Shown piece by piece: positions 52,028 through 60,045 of a stretch of DNA of 64,000 bases. Where the stretch lies: NCBI GenBank assembly GCA_017415505.1, contig JAFQGG010000030.1, forward strand, positions 1 to 64,000, written 5' to 3'. The translations under genes and the position numbers were made by a program. The notes under the pieces were generated by a model. That model saw nothing but the letters and a program-made list of their open reading frames with translations. It was not told the DNA's origin and made no database searches. The DNA is from Clostridia bacterium. Lineage in GTDB: Bacteria; Bacillota; Clostridia; Christensenellales; Borkfalkiaceae. Numbering within the stretch: position 1 is the stretch's first letter; every line of letters begins with the position of its first letter.

Positions 52028-53395
52028 TTACGCCAACATTTGCAAGGCGGCAATCAAGTACTGTTTAACAAACTGCGGTTCAATGATCGCGTCGATATAA
52101 CCGTTCTTTGCCGCGTGGATAGGATCGGCGTTTTCATCGGCGTAACGCGCGGTGATAACCGCGTCGTCAAGTCCCGATTCGCTAAGTTCGATGCGTGCGC
52201 CTTGTGCGTTATCAAAAAGAGAAATGCTTGCATTCGCAAATGCGCAAGTATAATCAAAACCAACCGATTTCGAAGCGAAAAGCGAATATCCAAGCCCAAT
52301 CGCCTTTTTGTAAACGACCGCAATTTTCCCCGTATCGATCGTATCGAGGATATCGAGATATTCCGCGGCTTCCTTCATTACCCGACTGTTGTTTGCGCAA
52401 GCGCAAGCGCAAATTCCTTTTACGTCCGCAAAAGTGATAAACGGCAAGCGATAGCAACAAGCAAATTCGGCAAAATTTCTAATTTTCGCCAATTTTGCGG
52501 AGGTCAATTCTACACCCGTTTCCCCGCCGTCGAATACGACGGCTGCAACGGCAATACCGCCGATTCTACCAAGCACCGTTTTAACGCTCGATTCGTAGCT
52601 CTTCCAAATTTCAATCGGGGCTTCAAAAATTTCCATTAAATTGTCCGCGGTTACGCTTTCGTTTAACACGGGAACGGATTCGTTAAGTTCAACGCCGTCC
52701 GTAATCGTGCAATCAATCAAATCGCTAATCTTCGCAATCGTTTCACGAACCTCGGCAATATCCTCCACTTCGAACGCGGGAATACCCGTTTTATCCAAAG
52801 CCTTTGCTCCGCCAACCTCTTCTTTGGCAAGATTTTTACCTGCTTTTGCGGACAAAACAAAAGGACTGTTCACTGCCAACACGCTCTTTTTATTAATAAA
52901 AAACGCGAAATCCGCAATCGCGGCAAGCATAGCAACCGAGCCGTATACCTCGCCGTCAACGACGACGTATTGAGGAACGACGCCTTTGAGTTGCGTGCTT
53001 CTTAAAAGCAGTTTACCAAGTCCTTCCAAAACGGTGACGCCTTCACCGACCTGTACCCCACGCGTATTCAAAATATAAACGACGGGCGTAGAATTCTTTT
53101 CTGCCGCGTCCAAGCATTTCGCGATTTTATCGCAGTTTGCCTTGGAAACACCGCCGTCAAGAACCTTGAAATTCTGCGCAACGATATAAAAAGGATAATC
53201 GTTGATCGTAGCGAAACCGGTAATTACCCCTTCGCCCGCAACGTCCTGTTCATAAAACTCGTTTTGAGAAAAGCTAAATGCGGAAGTTTCGACGAAGCTG
53301 TTTTCGTCCACGATCGCGTTTATGCGACCGCGAATTTCTTTTCCCGCCTCCATAAGCAACGCTTTTCTCTCTTGCAGTAATTGAATTTTATCCAT
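52028..53395 (-). CDS. Divergent acyl-CoA carboxyltransferase (MmdA/12S-like)
   Basis: A 455-residue protein of the acyl-CoA carboxylase CT fold, with N half (about 50-210, GEGVITGFATINDYPFYIVAQN) and C half (about 245-440). The oxyanion motif normally reading DSGGAR is TRGVQV (111-116), the CAGGA motif is EVYGSVA, and the second-half PGF/GG motifs are also altered, so CoA-ester carboxyl transfer is doubtful. The fold and the operon with oadG, biotin carrier and oadB suggest a structural or altered-substrate role. ATG 53395 has GGAGG 6 bases upstream; the open frame to 53560 covers the promoter. Confidence 0.8.
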   Translation of the reverse strand: MDKIQLLQERKALLMEAGKEIRGRINAIVDENSFVETSAFSFSQNEFYEQDVAGEGVITGFATINDYPFYIVAQNFKVLDGGVSKANCDKIAKCLDAAEKNSTPVVYILNTRGVQVGEGVTVLEGLGKLLLRSTQLKGVVPQYVVVDGEVYGSVAMLAAIADFAFFINKKSVLAVNSPFVLSAKAGKNLAKEEVGGAKALDKTGIPAFEVEDIAEVRETIAKISDLIDCTITDGVELNESVPVLNESVTADNLMEIFEAPIEIWKSYESSVKTVLGRIGGIAVAAVVFDGGETGVELTSAKLAKIRNFAEFACCYRLPFITFADVKGICACACANNSRVMKEAAEYLDILDTIDTGKIAVVYKKAIGLGYSLFASKSVGFDYTCAFANASISLFDNAQGARIELSESGLDDAVITARYADENADPIHAAKNGYIDAIIEPQFVKQYLIAALQMLA

Positions 53396-53459
53396 AACGT
53401 ACCTCCGAGAAATTTGAGTGACAATTCTTGGATTTTTTGCCAACTCTCTACCAATTATC

Positions 53460-53488
53460 ATTATACAACAAATCATTTCAAAAAGCAA
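53460..53488 (-). promoter_or_regulatory. Promoter of the sodium-pump decarboxylase operon
   Basis: Minus strand TTGCTT (53488-53483), 17 bases, TATAAT (53465-53460). It leaves a 55-60-base leader before the CT gene. All five genes (CT, oadG, biotin carrier, oadB, oadA) are closely spaced behind it. Confidence 0.7.
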
Positions 53489-53587
53489 GCGATTGAACGC
53501 AAAAAAATTACTTTTTTTATCAAAAAAAGACAATAGTTTACTTTTTATTGGGAAAAACATTTACAAGTGTCTTTTTATCGAAGTATA

Positions 53588-54502
53588 TTATTTGTTTTTC
53601 TTAAAAAAATTGAATTTTTTTGCAAGCCACTTTTGCAATTTGTCCATATTTTTATATATTAAAATGAAAGCAACCGCGAAAACGGCAAGCAAAATCCCCC
53701 AAGTCAAAAGCCCCCACCAAGTATTTAACGGAATTATATCCACCGAATAACAGGTGGTTACGATCGCAAGGACTCTCGCAATAGAAATCATAGTAAGGAA
53801 ATAACGCGTCGACATGGAAGACAGTCCCGCAATTATGCAAAGCACGTCGTCGGGAAACATCGGCAAAAGAAACATGAGCGTCAACACGAGATTATCTTTT
53901 CCTTTAAGTTTTTTTTGCCAACGCAAAAGCGTATCTTCCCCAACGAGCCAAATCGCGGCTTTATATCCAAACTTCCTACCGATAAAAAAGGCGGTAAACG
54001 AACCGAGTATAATCCCCAACAAACTATACAAAGTCGCTCGAAACGGTCCAAAGAGTGCAACGCCGACTACGGTGCTTAGCGTACCGGGAATGGGCAAAAG
54101 CACGACTTGCAAGTATTGTAAAAGAATATAAAGAAGTGGCATCCAAGCACCCGCCTTGGCAATATACGCCTGCAAGCTTTCCGCGTCCTTTACGATTTGG
54201 AAAAATCCGATCATTTGTAAAATGAAAAGCAAAACCAAGCAAAAAATCACGAATCCGAAAACGCTCAGCATGATTTTATACAGCATTTCTCTTCTCGTCG
54301 CTACGCTCCAAACGGAGAAACCAAACGCACAAATCGTCAAAACGCAAGATATAACCGCAAACAAAGCTCTTTTTTCTTGCACGAACGACAATTCTGAACG
54401 ATAAACGCAAAGAACGGAAAAAACGAGCGTAATTGCCGTTAAAAATAGAAACGACAAGACGCCCGTTAATATAGTTTTTGGTTTTAATCTTTCTTTCATC
54501 AT
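53588..54502 (-). CDS. TVP38/TMEM64 (DedA-superfamily) membrane protein
   Basis: A 304-residue polytopic protein. Three helices precede the conserved core LPIPGTLSTVVGVALFG and GIILGSFTAFFIGRKFGYKAA, then LLPMFPDDVLCIIAGLSSM and a C-terminal helix. The family is linked to lipid flipping and membrane homeostasis; substrate unknown. The nominal frame begins with TTG at 54520, but ATG 54502 or 54499 is more natural. Neither has a ribosome site; TACTAT lies 6 bases upstream of the ATG pair, a further candidate leaderless start. Confidence 0.87.
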   Translation of the reverse strand: MMKERLKPKTILTGVLSFLFLTAITLVFSVLCVYRSELSFVQEKRALFAVISCVLTICAFGFSVWSVATRREMLYKIMLSVFGFVIFCLVLLFILQMIGFFQIVKDAESLQAYIAKAGAWMPLLYILLQYLQVVLLPIPGTLSTVVGVALFGPFRATLYSLLGIILGSFTAFFIGRKFGYKAAIWLVGEDTLLRWQKKLKGKDNLVLTLMFLLPMFPDDVLCIIAGLSSMSTRYFLTMISIARVLAIVTTCYSVDIIPLNTWWGLLTWGILLAVFAVAFILIYKNMDKLQKWLAKKFNFFKKNK

Positions 54503-54555
54503 ACGAATATAGTATGACAAAAACTTATGAAAAGTATGATTATTTCATAAAAATT

Positions 54556-55029
54556 TTACGGTTCAACGATATCTAAATCGGGAGGTAAAGTCTTTTTAAG
54601 CTCCACGATTGCTCCGCGCGCAAGCTCGTCGCAACGGTTGTTGAGCTCGTTATCCGCGTGCCCTGCAACCTTGTGAAAAGTAACCTCGTGCGTTTTCGTC
54701 AACGAAAAAAGTTCTTCCCAAAGATCTACGTTTGAAACGGCTTTTCCGTCCGCCTTTTTCCAACCGTTTTTCTTCCAAGCAAAAATCCAACCGTTCAAAA
54801 AGGCGTTTACCGTGTACGCCGAATCGCTGTACACGTCCACTTTACATGGATATTTCAGTTTCTTCAAACCGACGATTACCGCCAAAACTTCCATACGGTT
54901 ATTCGTCGTTTGTTCCTCCGCACCGCTGTATTCCCTTTTTACTTCTCCGTAAATAAGAATCCCGCCGTATCCGCCCACACCGGGATTCCCCGAACACGCG
55001 CCGTCCGTATAAAGTGTTACGCTTTTCAT
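54556..55029 (-). CDS. rnhA: Ribonuclease HI
   Basis: A 157-residue RNase H that removes RNA from RNA-DNA hybrids. Catalytic acids appear in YTDGACSGNPGVGG (Asp), NNRMEVLAVIVGL (Glu), VYSDSAYTVNAFLNG (Asp) and DELARG (Asp), with HKVAGHADNELNNRCD giving the His loop. ATG 55029 has AGAGG 5 bases upstream. A TTGACT-17-TATAAT promoter precedes it. Confidence 0.95.
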   Translation of the reverse strand: MKSVTLYTDGACSGNPGVGGYGGILIYGEVKREYSGAEEQTTNNRMEVLAVIVGLKKLKYPCKVDVYSDSAYTVNAFLNGWIFAWKKNGWKKADGKAVSNVDLWEELFSLTKTHEVTFHKVAGHADNELNNRCDELARGAIVELKKTLPPDLDIVEP

Positions 55030-55058
55030 GTAAACCTCTTTCAATAATTATATGGATA

Positions 55059-55087
55059 ATTATACAATCTTTTTTAGGAAGAGTCAA
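55059..55087 (-). promoter_or_regulatory. rnhA promoter
   Basis: Minus strand TTGACT (55087-55082), 17 bases, TATAAT (55064-55059), about 30 bases before the start codon. A second TATAAT lies closer to the gene. Confidence 0.75.
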
Positions 55088-55186
55088 GCTTTTCGGCTTG
55101 CCCTTAAAGAAAAAGTGCTCATTCAATTGCTTTCATTGTGCAAAGAAAAAATTTAACCACTTTTGCGATTGGATTTTAGTAGGGTT

Positions 55187-55250
55187 AGACTCGATTCAAA
55201 CACGCAACCTTTGGTTTTGGTGGGTTACGCTACTCTTCCGTTTGCCAAAC
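55187..55250 (-). pseudogene. Decayed tRNA-Trp copy
   Basis: On the minus strand this matches the intact tRNA-Trp at 56586-56660 over AACGG-AGAGTAGCG, the anticodon-loop segment CCAAAACC, and GGTTGCGTGTT-GAATCG-GTCT. The acceptor stem cannot form, the D-loop and anticodon stem are disrupted, the T-loop C is changed (TTTGAAT) and one T-stem pair is lost. It is therefore a non-functional relic from a duplication of the tRNA. Confidence 0.75.
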
Positions 55251-55252
55251 AA

Positions 55253-55285
55253 AAAAATTCGTTCGAAAAAATCGAACGAATTTTT
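55253..55285. terminator. Hairpin beside the tRNA relic
   Basis: Perfect 14-bp stem AAAAATTCGTTCGA and complement, 5-base A loop, T5 end. It can work on either strand; on the minus strand it would end the lipoprotein-gene transcript. Confidence 0.7.
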
Positions 55286-55395
55286 GCGTTAGTACAACAA
55301 AATCTCTAAAATCGCCCTGTGTTTATAGGGTAGAACAACGAAATGACTAAAATATTTTTGTTGTTCACTCACAAAAAAACGTTATTCCCTTTATC

Positions 55396-56259
55396 CTAAT
55401 TAAAAATATATGGTTCATTCCACTGATTTAACTGCTTAAAGGAAAAAATCTGATTTTTACAGTTAATCGTATCTTGCAATTCTATTATAAAAGTATCTTC
55501 AGTATAACTTCCATCAGGATTAAATATTATTGCAAATTCATAATATTGCGTTTTTGAAGTTGGGCTTACTCCTTCTCCATACACGTCACGTCCTACTCCC
55601 CACACGTAATACAATTCCCGCCCATATGTGTCCGAGGTATTATATATGTCATACCTATATATATGATCATCTCCTTTATACCCTGTATTTTTAGCATAAT
55701 TGCTAATAATATTTTCAAACGTTTCTTCTGAAACATTTAATTTTCCTTTATTCCTGGTCGTTAAAGGCTTTTTCGTGCATTTTTCTTCATGTATTTCTTT
55801 ATTCCAGTCGTTTAGTTCTTTCAATTCAGAAGAATTTGATTTCGTATAATCAAAAACACCGTCTTTTAAAAACTTCTTATCTTCTATCTTATACGATTCA
55901 TAGCAATAATCCTCATAAAAATAAACGTAACTATCTGTTTTCTTTTGCATTACAAGAATTGTATAGCTATCATTGAAATAGGCACTTTCATACATATGTT
56001 CTTTATCATAATAACCGCAGCCTTCATAATAATAAAACATTACTCTCCCATATCTATCTTCTTCTATTATCTCTATGATTGGATCGAATAGAACTTCTCC
56101 ATTTGAAATATATCCACTCGCTTTAAATATATTATTTACGGCTACTGTATAAAGATCAACGCGCTCACCCTTGTATTTATATGGTAAAAAACACCCTTGA
56201 CAAAAAACACAAAAAACAGTAACTATTATAAATAAAACTGTTGATTTAAGTTTTTTCAT
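55396..56259 (-). CDS. Hypothetical lipoprotein, AT-rich, probably acquired
   Basis: I do not recognise this 287-residue protein. A signal peptide (about 1-22, LFIIVTVFCVFCQGC) ends in a lipobox-like CQGC, so surface anchoring is likely. The mature part is rich in Tyr, Asp, Glu and Lys, with repeated YYYE/FYED-type aromatic-acidic clusters (MFYYYEGCGYY, YFYEDYCYESYK) and no known domain. Codon use is clearly more AT-rich than in the neighbours. It is a single gene with its own promoter and terminator, placed between the tRNA-Trp relic and the intact tRNA-Trp. GAGGTGG precedes the ATG. Confidence 0.7.
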   Translation of the reverse strand: MKKLKSTVLFIIVTVFCVFCQGCFLPYKYKGERVDLYTVAVNNIFKASGYISNGEVLFDPIIEIIEEDRYGRVMFYYYEGCGYYDKEHMYESAYFNDSYTILVMQKKTDSYVYFYEDYCYESYKIEDKKFLKDGVFDYTKSNSSELKELNDWNKEIHEEKCTKKPLTTRNKGKLNVSEETFENIISNYAKNTGYKGDDHIYRYDIYNTSDTYGRELYYVWGVGRDVYGEGVSPTSKTQYYEFAIIFNPDGSYTEDTFIIELQDTINCKNQIFSFKQLNQWNEPYIFN

Positions 56260-56540
56260 ATCCCACCTCTATTAAATTTTTAATTATATCACCATATAAT
56301 TCTTAATTTTATTATAACATGATTGCATTATCTTTTCAAGCATTTTTTGATATTACTCAACTTATAAGTTCAAGTCCCGTTGTGGGAGTGTAAAATGTTG
56401 TACTTTATTAAAGTTAGTTATTAAAAAAGTCAAACTGCATTTTTAGGAATGTAGACAACCTAATTACGCCGTTTTTGATTTCGCATTATCAAAATTTTAT
56501 CAAAACAATCAAAAAAGGGTTTAAAAAGCCCTAAAAGGGC
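56260..56540. other. Intergenic region lipoprotein gene-tRNA-Trp
   Basis: An AT-rich gap containing the lipoprotein promoter. A short stretch at 56367-56388 (GTTCAAGTCCCG) looks like a tRNA T-arm, but no matching stem or 5' half can be found. A small GCCC-TAAAA-GGGC hairpin lies at about 56528-56540. No gene is supported. Confidence 0.5.
56311..56339 (-). promoter_or_regulatory. Promoter of the lipoprotein gene
   Basis: Minus strand TTGAAA (56339-56334), 17 bases, TATAAT (56316-56311), with a leader of about 45 bases. Confidence 0.65.
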
Positions 56541-56583
56541 AAAGTAAAGCACATTTATCGTTTAGACAAATGCGCTTTACTTT
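56541..56583 (-). terminator. Terminator of tRNA-Trp
   Basis: Stem AAAGTAAAGC/GCTTTACTTT continuing after one mismatch into CATTT/AAATG, beginning 3 bases past the encoded CCA. Confidence 0.7.
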
Positions 56584-56585
56584 AA

Positions 56586-56660
56586 TGGCAGGGGAGACGC
56601 GATTCGAACACGCAACCTACGGTTTTGGAGACCGCTACTCTACCGTTGAGCCACTCCCCT
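56586..56660 (-). tRNA. tRNA-Trp, anticodon CCA
   Basis: On the minus strand acceptor AGGGGAG (56660-56654) pairs with CTCCCCT (56596-56590), then G and an encoded CCA. The anticodon stem GCGGT/ACCGT holds loop CTCCAAA, giving CCA and tryptophan. The T-arm GCGTG-TTCGAAT-CGCGT (with an internal wobble) is intact. A consensus promoter lies upstream and a hairpin downstream. Confidence 0.95.
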
Positions 56661-56672
56661 AACGACGTAGCT

Positions 56673-56701
56673 ATTATATAACAAAAAAAAACATTTGTCA
56701 A
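56673..56701 (-). promoter_or_regulatory. Promoter of tRNA-Trp
   Basis: Minus strand TTGACA (56701-56696), 17 bases, TATAAT (56678-56673), 12 bases before the first tRNA base. This is a perfect consensus match. Confidence 0.85.
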
Positions 56702-56798
56702 ATATTTTTGAGTAAAAAAAACGAAGATTTTCCGTTTTTTCAAAAAAAGAAGAAAAAACGGGGAAATATTCAAAAAACTCGCTATTGCAAGGATTAAA

Positions 56799-56822
56799 TT
56801 TCCCGCCTAAACAGGCGGGAAA
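56799..56822 (-). terminator. mgtC terminator
   Basis: 10-bp stem TTTCCCGCCT/AGGCGGGAAA with a 4-base loop, 7 bases after the mgtC stop. On the minus strand it is followed by TTTAATCC. Confidence 0.7.
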
Positions 56823-56828
56823 AATATT

Positions 56829-57485
56829 TTACTCGTTATCGCAACGCTCGATTGATCGGATAAAATCGTTTTGCGTGATAATTTCGTTCAACTTCGTTGA
56901 AGAAAATTCTTGATCTGTATTCAACGTCGCGCTGTATACCACTTTCCCCTCTTCGCGTAAAATGACGAGGTGGTTAAAACGGTCCGTTCCGAAAATTTCT
57001 TTAATTTTCAAATTTTCGTCGCCCGTTTGCATGAACTCGATTTTTACCGAATAGGCTCTTTTATTTCTAAAAATGGGATATTTCAAATGTAAAATGCATT
57101 GTACGAGAATCAAAATTAAGGTTGCGCCGATTGCAATCCAATACAGCCTGCCCCCGCACGCCATTCCAACGCCCGCCGTTGCCCAAACGCCAGCCGCCGT
57201 CGTAAGCCCCTTGACCTCGTGCTGTCTATAAACGATCATGCCCGCGCCAAGGAAACCGATCCCCGAAACGATTTGCGCCGCCACACGCGCCGAGTCCGCC
57301 TCTCCGCCGAACGCATACTTGGAAACGATCATCATTAACGCCGAACCGAAGCAAACGATCGTATGCGTACGGATCCCCGCTTCTTTGGAACGCAATTTTC
57401 GCTCGAAACCGATCGAAAATCCGAGCACTACCGACAAGAGTAAATCGATAAGTATGATAAGTTGAGGGTTTGTTGCAATAGGCAT
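56829..57485 (-). CDS. MgtC/SapB family membrane protein
   Basis: A 218-residue protein with an N-terminal MgtC domain of about four helices (LLSVVLGFSIGFERKLRSKEAGIRTH contains the family motif, cited here as GFERKLRSKEAG and RTHTIVCFGSALMM; then IGFLGAGMIVYRQHEVKGLTTAAG-type sequence). The C-terminal 75 residues are an ACT-like cytoplasmic domain. MgtC proteins are linked to magnesium limitation and membrane potential; the molecular role here is inferred. A perfect promoter lies upstream. It is a single-gene unit. Confidence 0.9.
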   Translation of the reverse strand: MPIATNPQLIILIDLLLSVVLGFSIGFERKLRSKEAGIRTHTIVCFGSALMMIVSKYAFGGEADSARVAAQIVSGIGFLGAGMIVYRQHEVKGLTTAAGVWATAGVGMACGGRLYWIAIGATLILILVQCILHLKYPIFRNKRAYSVKIEFMQTGDENLKIKEIFGTDRFNHLVILREEGKVVYSATLNTDQEFSSTKLNEIITQNDFIRSIERCDNE

Positions 57486-57514
57486 ATCTTTTCCTTCCTT
57501 CTTTCAATATATAT

Positions 57515-57543
57515 ATTATATCATAATGAATTGCATTTGTCAA
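57515..57543 (-). promoter_or_regulatory. mgtC promoter
   Basis: Minus strand TTGACA (57543-57538), 17 bases, TATAAT (57520-57515), and a leader of about 25 bases with AAGGAAGGAAAA before the ATG. No long Mg-sensing leader is present. Confidence 0.8.
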
Positions 57544-57626
57544 TATGAAATCGAAAGAAAATTTACATAAAATTTACAAAAACTTTGCATTTTCATTAAA
57601 ATTGAAAAGACCGCTATTTTTTTGCG

Positions 57627-58439
57627 TTATAAGACGATATCTTTCACAGAATTCAAAACGAAAGTAGGCTTAATATCGCTGTTTTCCAAGTCTTCAAGCG
57701 TAGCCTCACCACTCAAAACGCAAATCGTATCCACGCCCGCGTTGACGCCCGCCGCTACGTCGGTGTACAGTCTGTCGCCGATCACCACCGTTTCTTCCTT
57801 TTTCACCGAAAATTTATCCATAACGGCGAAGACCATCAAAGATTCGGGTTTTCCGATAAAGATCGGCTTTTTGCCCGTTGCATATTCGTAGCCAACGCAC
57901 ATAGAACCGCAATCGGGAATCGAACCGAACGAAACGGGACAAACCCAATCGGGGTTAGTGGCATAATAAGGGATATCGTTTTTCGTAAGCATTTCACAGC
58001 TCACACGCATTTTCTTCGCCGTCAATTCGGTATCGAACGAAACGAGAATTGCCGCCGCGTTCTCGGTATATTTCTCGGTTATATTTAACCCGCCTTTTTT
58101 AATACCTTTGATAAAAGACTTTGTGCCTTGCGCGTAAATCAATTTATCTCCAAATCTCTCTTTTAGCAACAAAACGGTGGCTTGCGCGGAAGTAAAGAAA
58201 TCTTCTTCCGTAGCGTTCGTAATCCCAAGTTTTTTAAGTTTTTTCACGTAATCAATTACTGATTTTGAGGGATTATTGGTGATAAACGCGTATCTGCCCC
58301 CTTTTTCCTTGATTTTCGCCAACAGCTCGATAACGCCGTCAAACAAATCGTTTTCGCGGTAAATCGTACCGTCCATATCAAACAAGAACAGTTTTTTATT
58401 CTTTAATACGCTTGCGTCTTTTCCAAAAAAGTCTTTCAT
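57627..58439 (-). CDS. HAD-IIA sugar/glycerol phosphate phosphatase (NagD/AraL-like)
   Basis: A 270-residue HAD-superfamily hydrolase with motif I FLFDMDGTIYREN, motif II ITNNPSKS, a type IIA cap, motif III/IV KPIFIGKPES and VIGDRLYTDVAAGVNAG. Members dephosphorylate small phosphates such as glycerol-1- or glycerol-3-phosphate and p-nitrophenyl phosphate. The start ATG overlaps the DUF1667 TGA (ATGA), so it is coupled to the glp genes. This suggests glycerol-3-phosphate or a toxic side product as substrate (inference). Confidence 0.9.
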   Translation of the reverse strand: MKDFFGKDASVLKNKKLFLFDMDGTIYRENDLFDGVIELLAKIKEKGGRYAFITNNPSKSVIDYVKKLKKLGITNATEEDFFTSAQATVLLLKERFGDKLIYAQGTKSFIKGIKKGGLNITEKYTENAAAILVSFDTELTAKKMRVSCEMLTKNDIPYYATNPDWVCPVSFGSIPDCGSMCVGYEYATGKKPIFIGKPESLMVFAVMDKFSVKKEETVVIGDRLYTDVAAGVNAGVDTICVLSGEATLEDLENSDIKPTFVLNSVKDIVL

Positions 58440-58792
58440 ACGCCCTCCGCGTTTCCCGTAGCGATCAAGTTAATATCCTCGGTAATATTTTCCACGATAA
58501 TATCGCCGATCTTTACGGGTAATTTGCAAACGACACGGTTAATTTTTTTCATTAAATCAAACGTCTCGTCCTTTTTGATCGGTTTATCCGTTTTTACGGG
58601 TATTAGTTCGCCGTTTTCTGCGCGAACGGTGGAAGTGAGCACGCGACGCGGACAAATTACTTCGTTCTCCGCGTAAAGCTTTCCGCGAGGACACGCGTTT
58701 CCCGTTACGGAAACGGGCTCGCCGTTTTCAACGGTTACTTCGATTGAACAGCCGATAGGACATTCGATACAAGTCAACGATCTTACGCTCAT
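58436..58792 (-). CDS. DUF1667 iron-sulfur-like protein of the glp operon
   Basis: A 118-residue DUF1667 protein. Four cysteines are arranged as CIECPIGC and GNACPRG plus VICPRR, resembling the cluster-binding N-terminus of molybdopterin oxidoreductases. It is nearly always found with GlpA/GlpB-like flavoproteins and probably serves as the electron-transfer subunit. ATGA overlaps join it to the genes on both sides. Confidence 0.9.
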   Translation of the reverse strand: MSVRSLTCIECPIGCSIEVTVENGEPVSVTGNACPRGKLYAENEVICPRRVLTSTVRAENGELIPVKTDKPIKKDETFDLMKKINRVVCKLPVKIGDIIVENITEDINLIATGNAEGV

Positions 58793-60045
58793 ATTTTCTC
58801 CTCCAATTCAATTTGAATTTCGCCGTTCGCCTCCGCGAGTTTTGCTTCCGTCAACAGCATGGATTCCATTTCACCCGGCACGACGATTTTTTTCTTCTTT
58901 TGCAATAATACTTGCTCCCCGCATTTTGCGATAATCGTACAGTCGCGGAAGGTGTTCGTCACGCGGAAAAAGAGTTTCACGTTGCCTTGGATATTTTTAT
59001 CAATGATTTGCGGTACGACGTAGGACACGTTTTTCCCGTTTGAAACCCGTACTTCGTCACGCTCGGTTTTTCCGTACAAAATATAGTTCGCCGCGTACCT
59101 GCCCGCAAGCTCCGCTTCCTCGGAAACGAAATCGACGAGATCGTGTACCTGCAACACGTTTCCGCACGCAAATATCCCTTCCACTTCCGTTTCACGGCTT
59201 TGGTATACTACCGCACCGCGCGTTCGGGGCGAAAGTTCCAAGCCCGCGCCTTTCGTAAGCTCGTTTTCGGGAATCAAACCGACGGAAAACAAGACGGTAT
59301 CGCAATCGAAATGCACTTCCGTTCCGGGAATAGGCTTTTTGTTCTCGTCCACTTTGGAGATAACCACGCCCGTTACCCGCTTCTCGCCCTCGATTTTCGT
59401 AATCGTATGATTGAGATAAAGCGGAATATCGAAATCGTCCAAACATTGCGCGATATTGCGCTTTAACCCGCTCGAATAGGGCATAATCTCGCAAACGGCG
59501 TGTACCTTTGCCCCTTCCAAAGTCATACGGCGCGCCATAATCAAGCCGATATCCCCCGAACCGAGAATCACCACGCTTTTCCCCGGCATATAACCTTTTA
59601 TATTCACGTATTTTTGCGCCGTTCCCGCCGAGTAAATCCCCGCAGGTCTACTGCCCGCCACGTTCAAAGCGCCACGACTTCTTTCACGACAGCCCATTGC
59701 AAGCACGACGGCTTTCGCCTGCAATACGAACACGCCGTTTTGCGTGTTGATTGCCGTCACTTTCTTATCTTTCGTCAAGGAAAGCACCGTCGTTTCCGTC
59801 ATCACTTGGATATTGCGTGCCAAAACGCCGTCCACAAACCGCGCCGCATATTCGGGACCCGACAAACTTTCCTTGAAACGCGTAAGCCCAAATCCGTTAT
59901 GTATACATTGATTGAGGATTCCGCCGAGCTTGTTTTCCCGTTCAAGAATCAAAATATCGCGAATCCCTTCGTCGTATGCCGCAATCGCCGCGGCAAGTCC
60001 CGCAGGTCCACCGCCGACGATAACGAGATCGTAATTCATTTTCAT
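58789..60045 (-). CDS. FAD/NAD(P)-dependent oxidoreductase, GlpB-like
   Basis: A 418-residue pyridine nucleotide-disulfide-type flavoprotein. FAD binds at VIVGGGPAGLAAAIAAYDEG and NAD(P) at VILGSGDIGLIMARR; GIFACGNVLQVHDLVDFVSEE is the C-terminal FAD-contact block. GCRERSRGALNVAGSRPAG is typical of the glp-associated group. No redox CxxC disulfide is seen. It probably passes electrons from the GlpA-like subunit to NAD. ATG overlaps the upstream stop (ATGA). Confidence 0.9.
   Translation of the reverse strand: MKMNYDLVIVGGGPAGLAAAIAAYDEGIRDILILERENKLGGILNQCIHNGFGLTRFKESLSGPEYAARFVDGVLARNIQVMTETTVLSLTKDKKVTAINTQNGVFVLQAKAVVLAMGCRERSRGALNVAGSRPAGIYSAGTAQKYVNIKGYMPGKSVVILGSGDIGLIMARRMTLEGAKVHAVCEIMPYSSGLKRNIAQCLDDFDIPLYLNHTITKIEGEKRVTGVVISKVDENKKPIPGTEVHFDCDTVLFSVGLIPENELTKGAGLELSPRTRGAVVYQSRETEVEGIFACGNVLQVHDLVDFVSEEAELAGRYAANYILYGKTERDEVRVSNGKNVSYVVPQIIDKNIQGNVKLFFRVTNTFRDCTIIAKCGEQVLLQKKKKIVVPGEMESMLLTEAKLAEANGEIQIELEEKI

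Larger units (their letters stand above)
55088..55395. other. Non-coding region rnhA-lipoprotein gene
   Basis: A 308-base gap. It holds the decayed tRNA-Trp copy (55187-55250), a terminator-like hairpin (55253-55285) and about 110 bases of AT-rich sequence without recognisable features. The 55014-55292 open frame runs through the tRNA relic and is not a gene. Confidence 0.6.

Noticed and set aside
56367..56388. Second tRNA gene (T-arm-like GTTCAAGTCCC)
   Set aside because: No complementary T-stem, acceptor stem, D-arm or anticodon arm could be found around it; at most a tiny relic.
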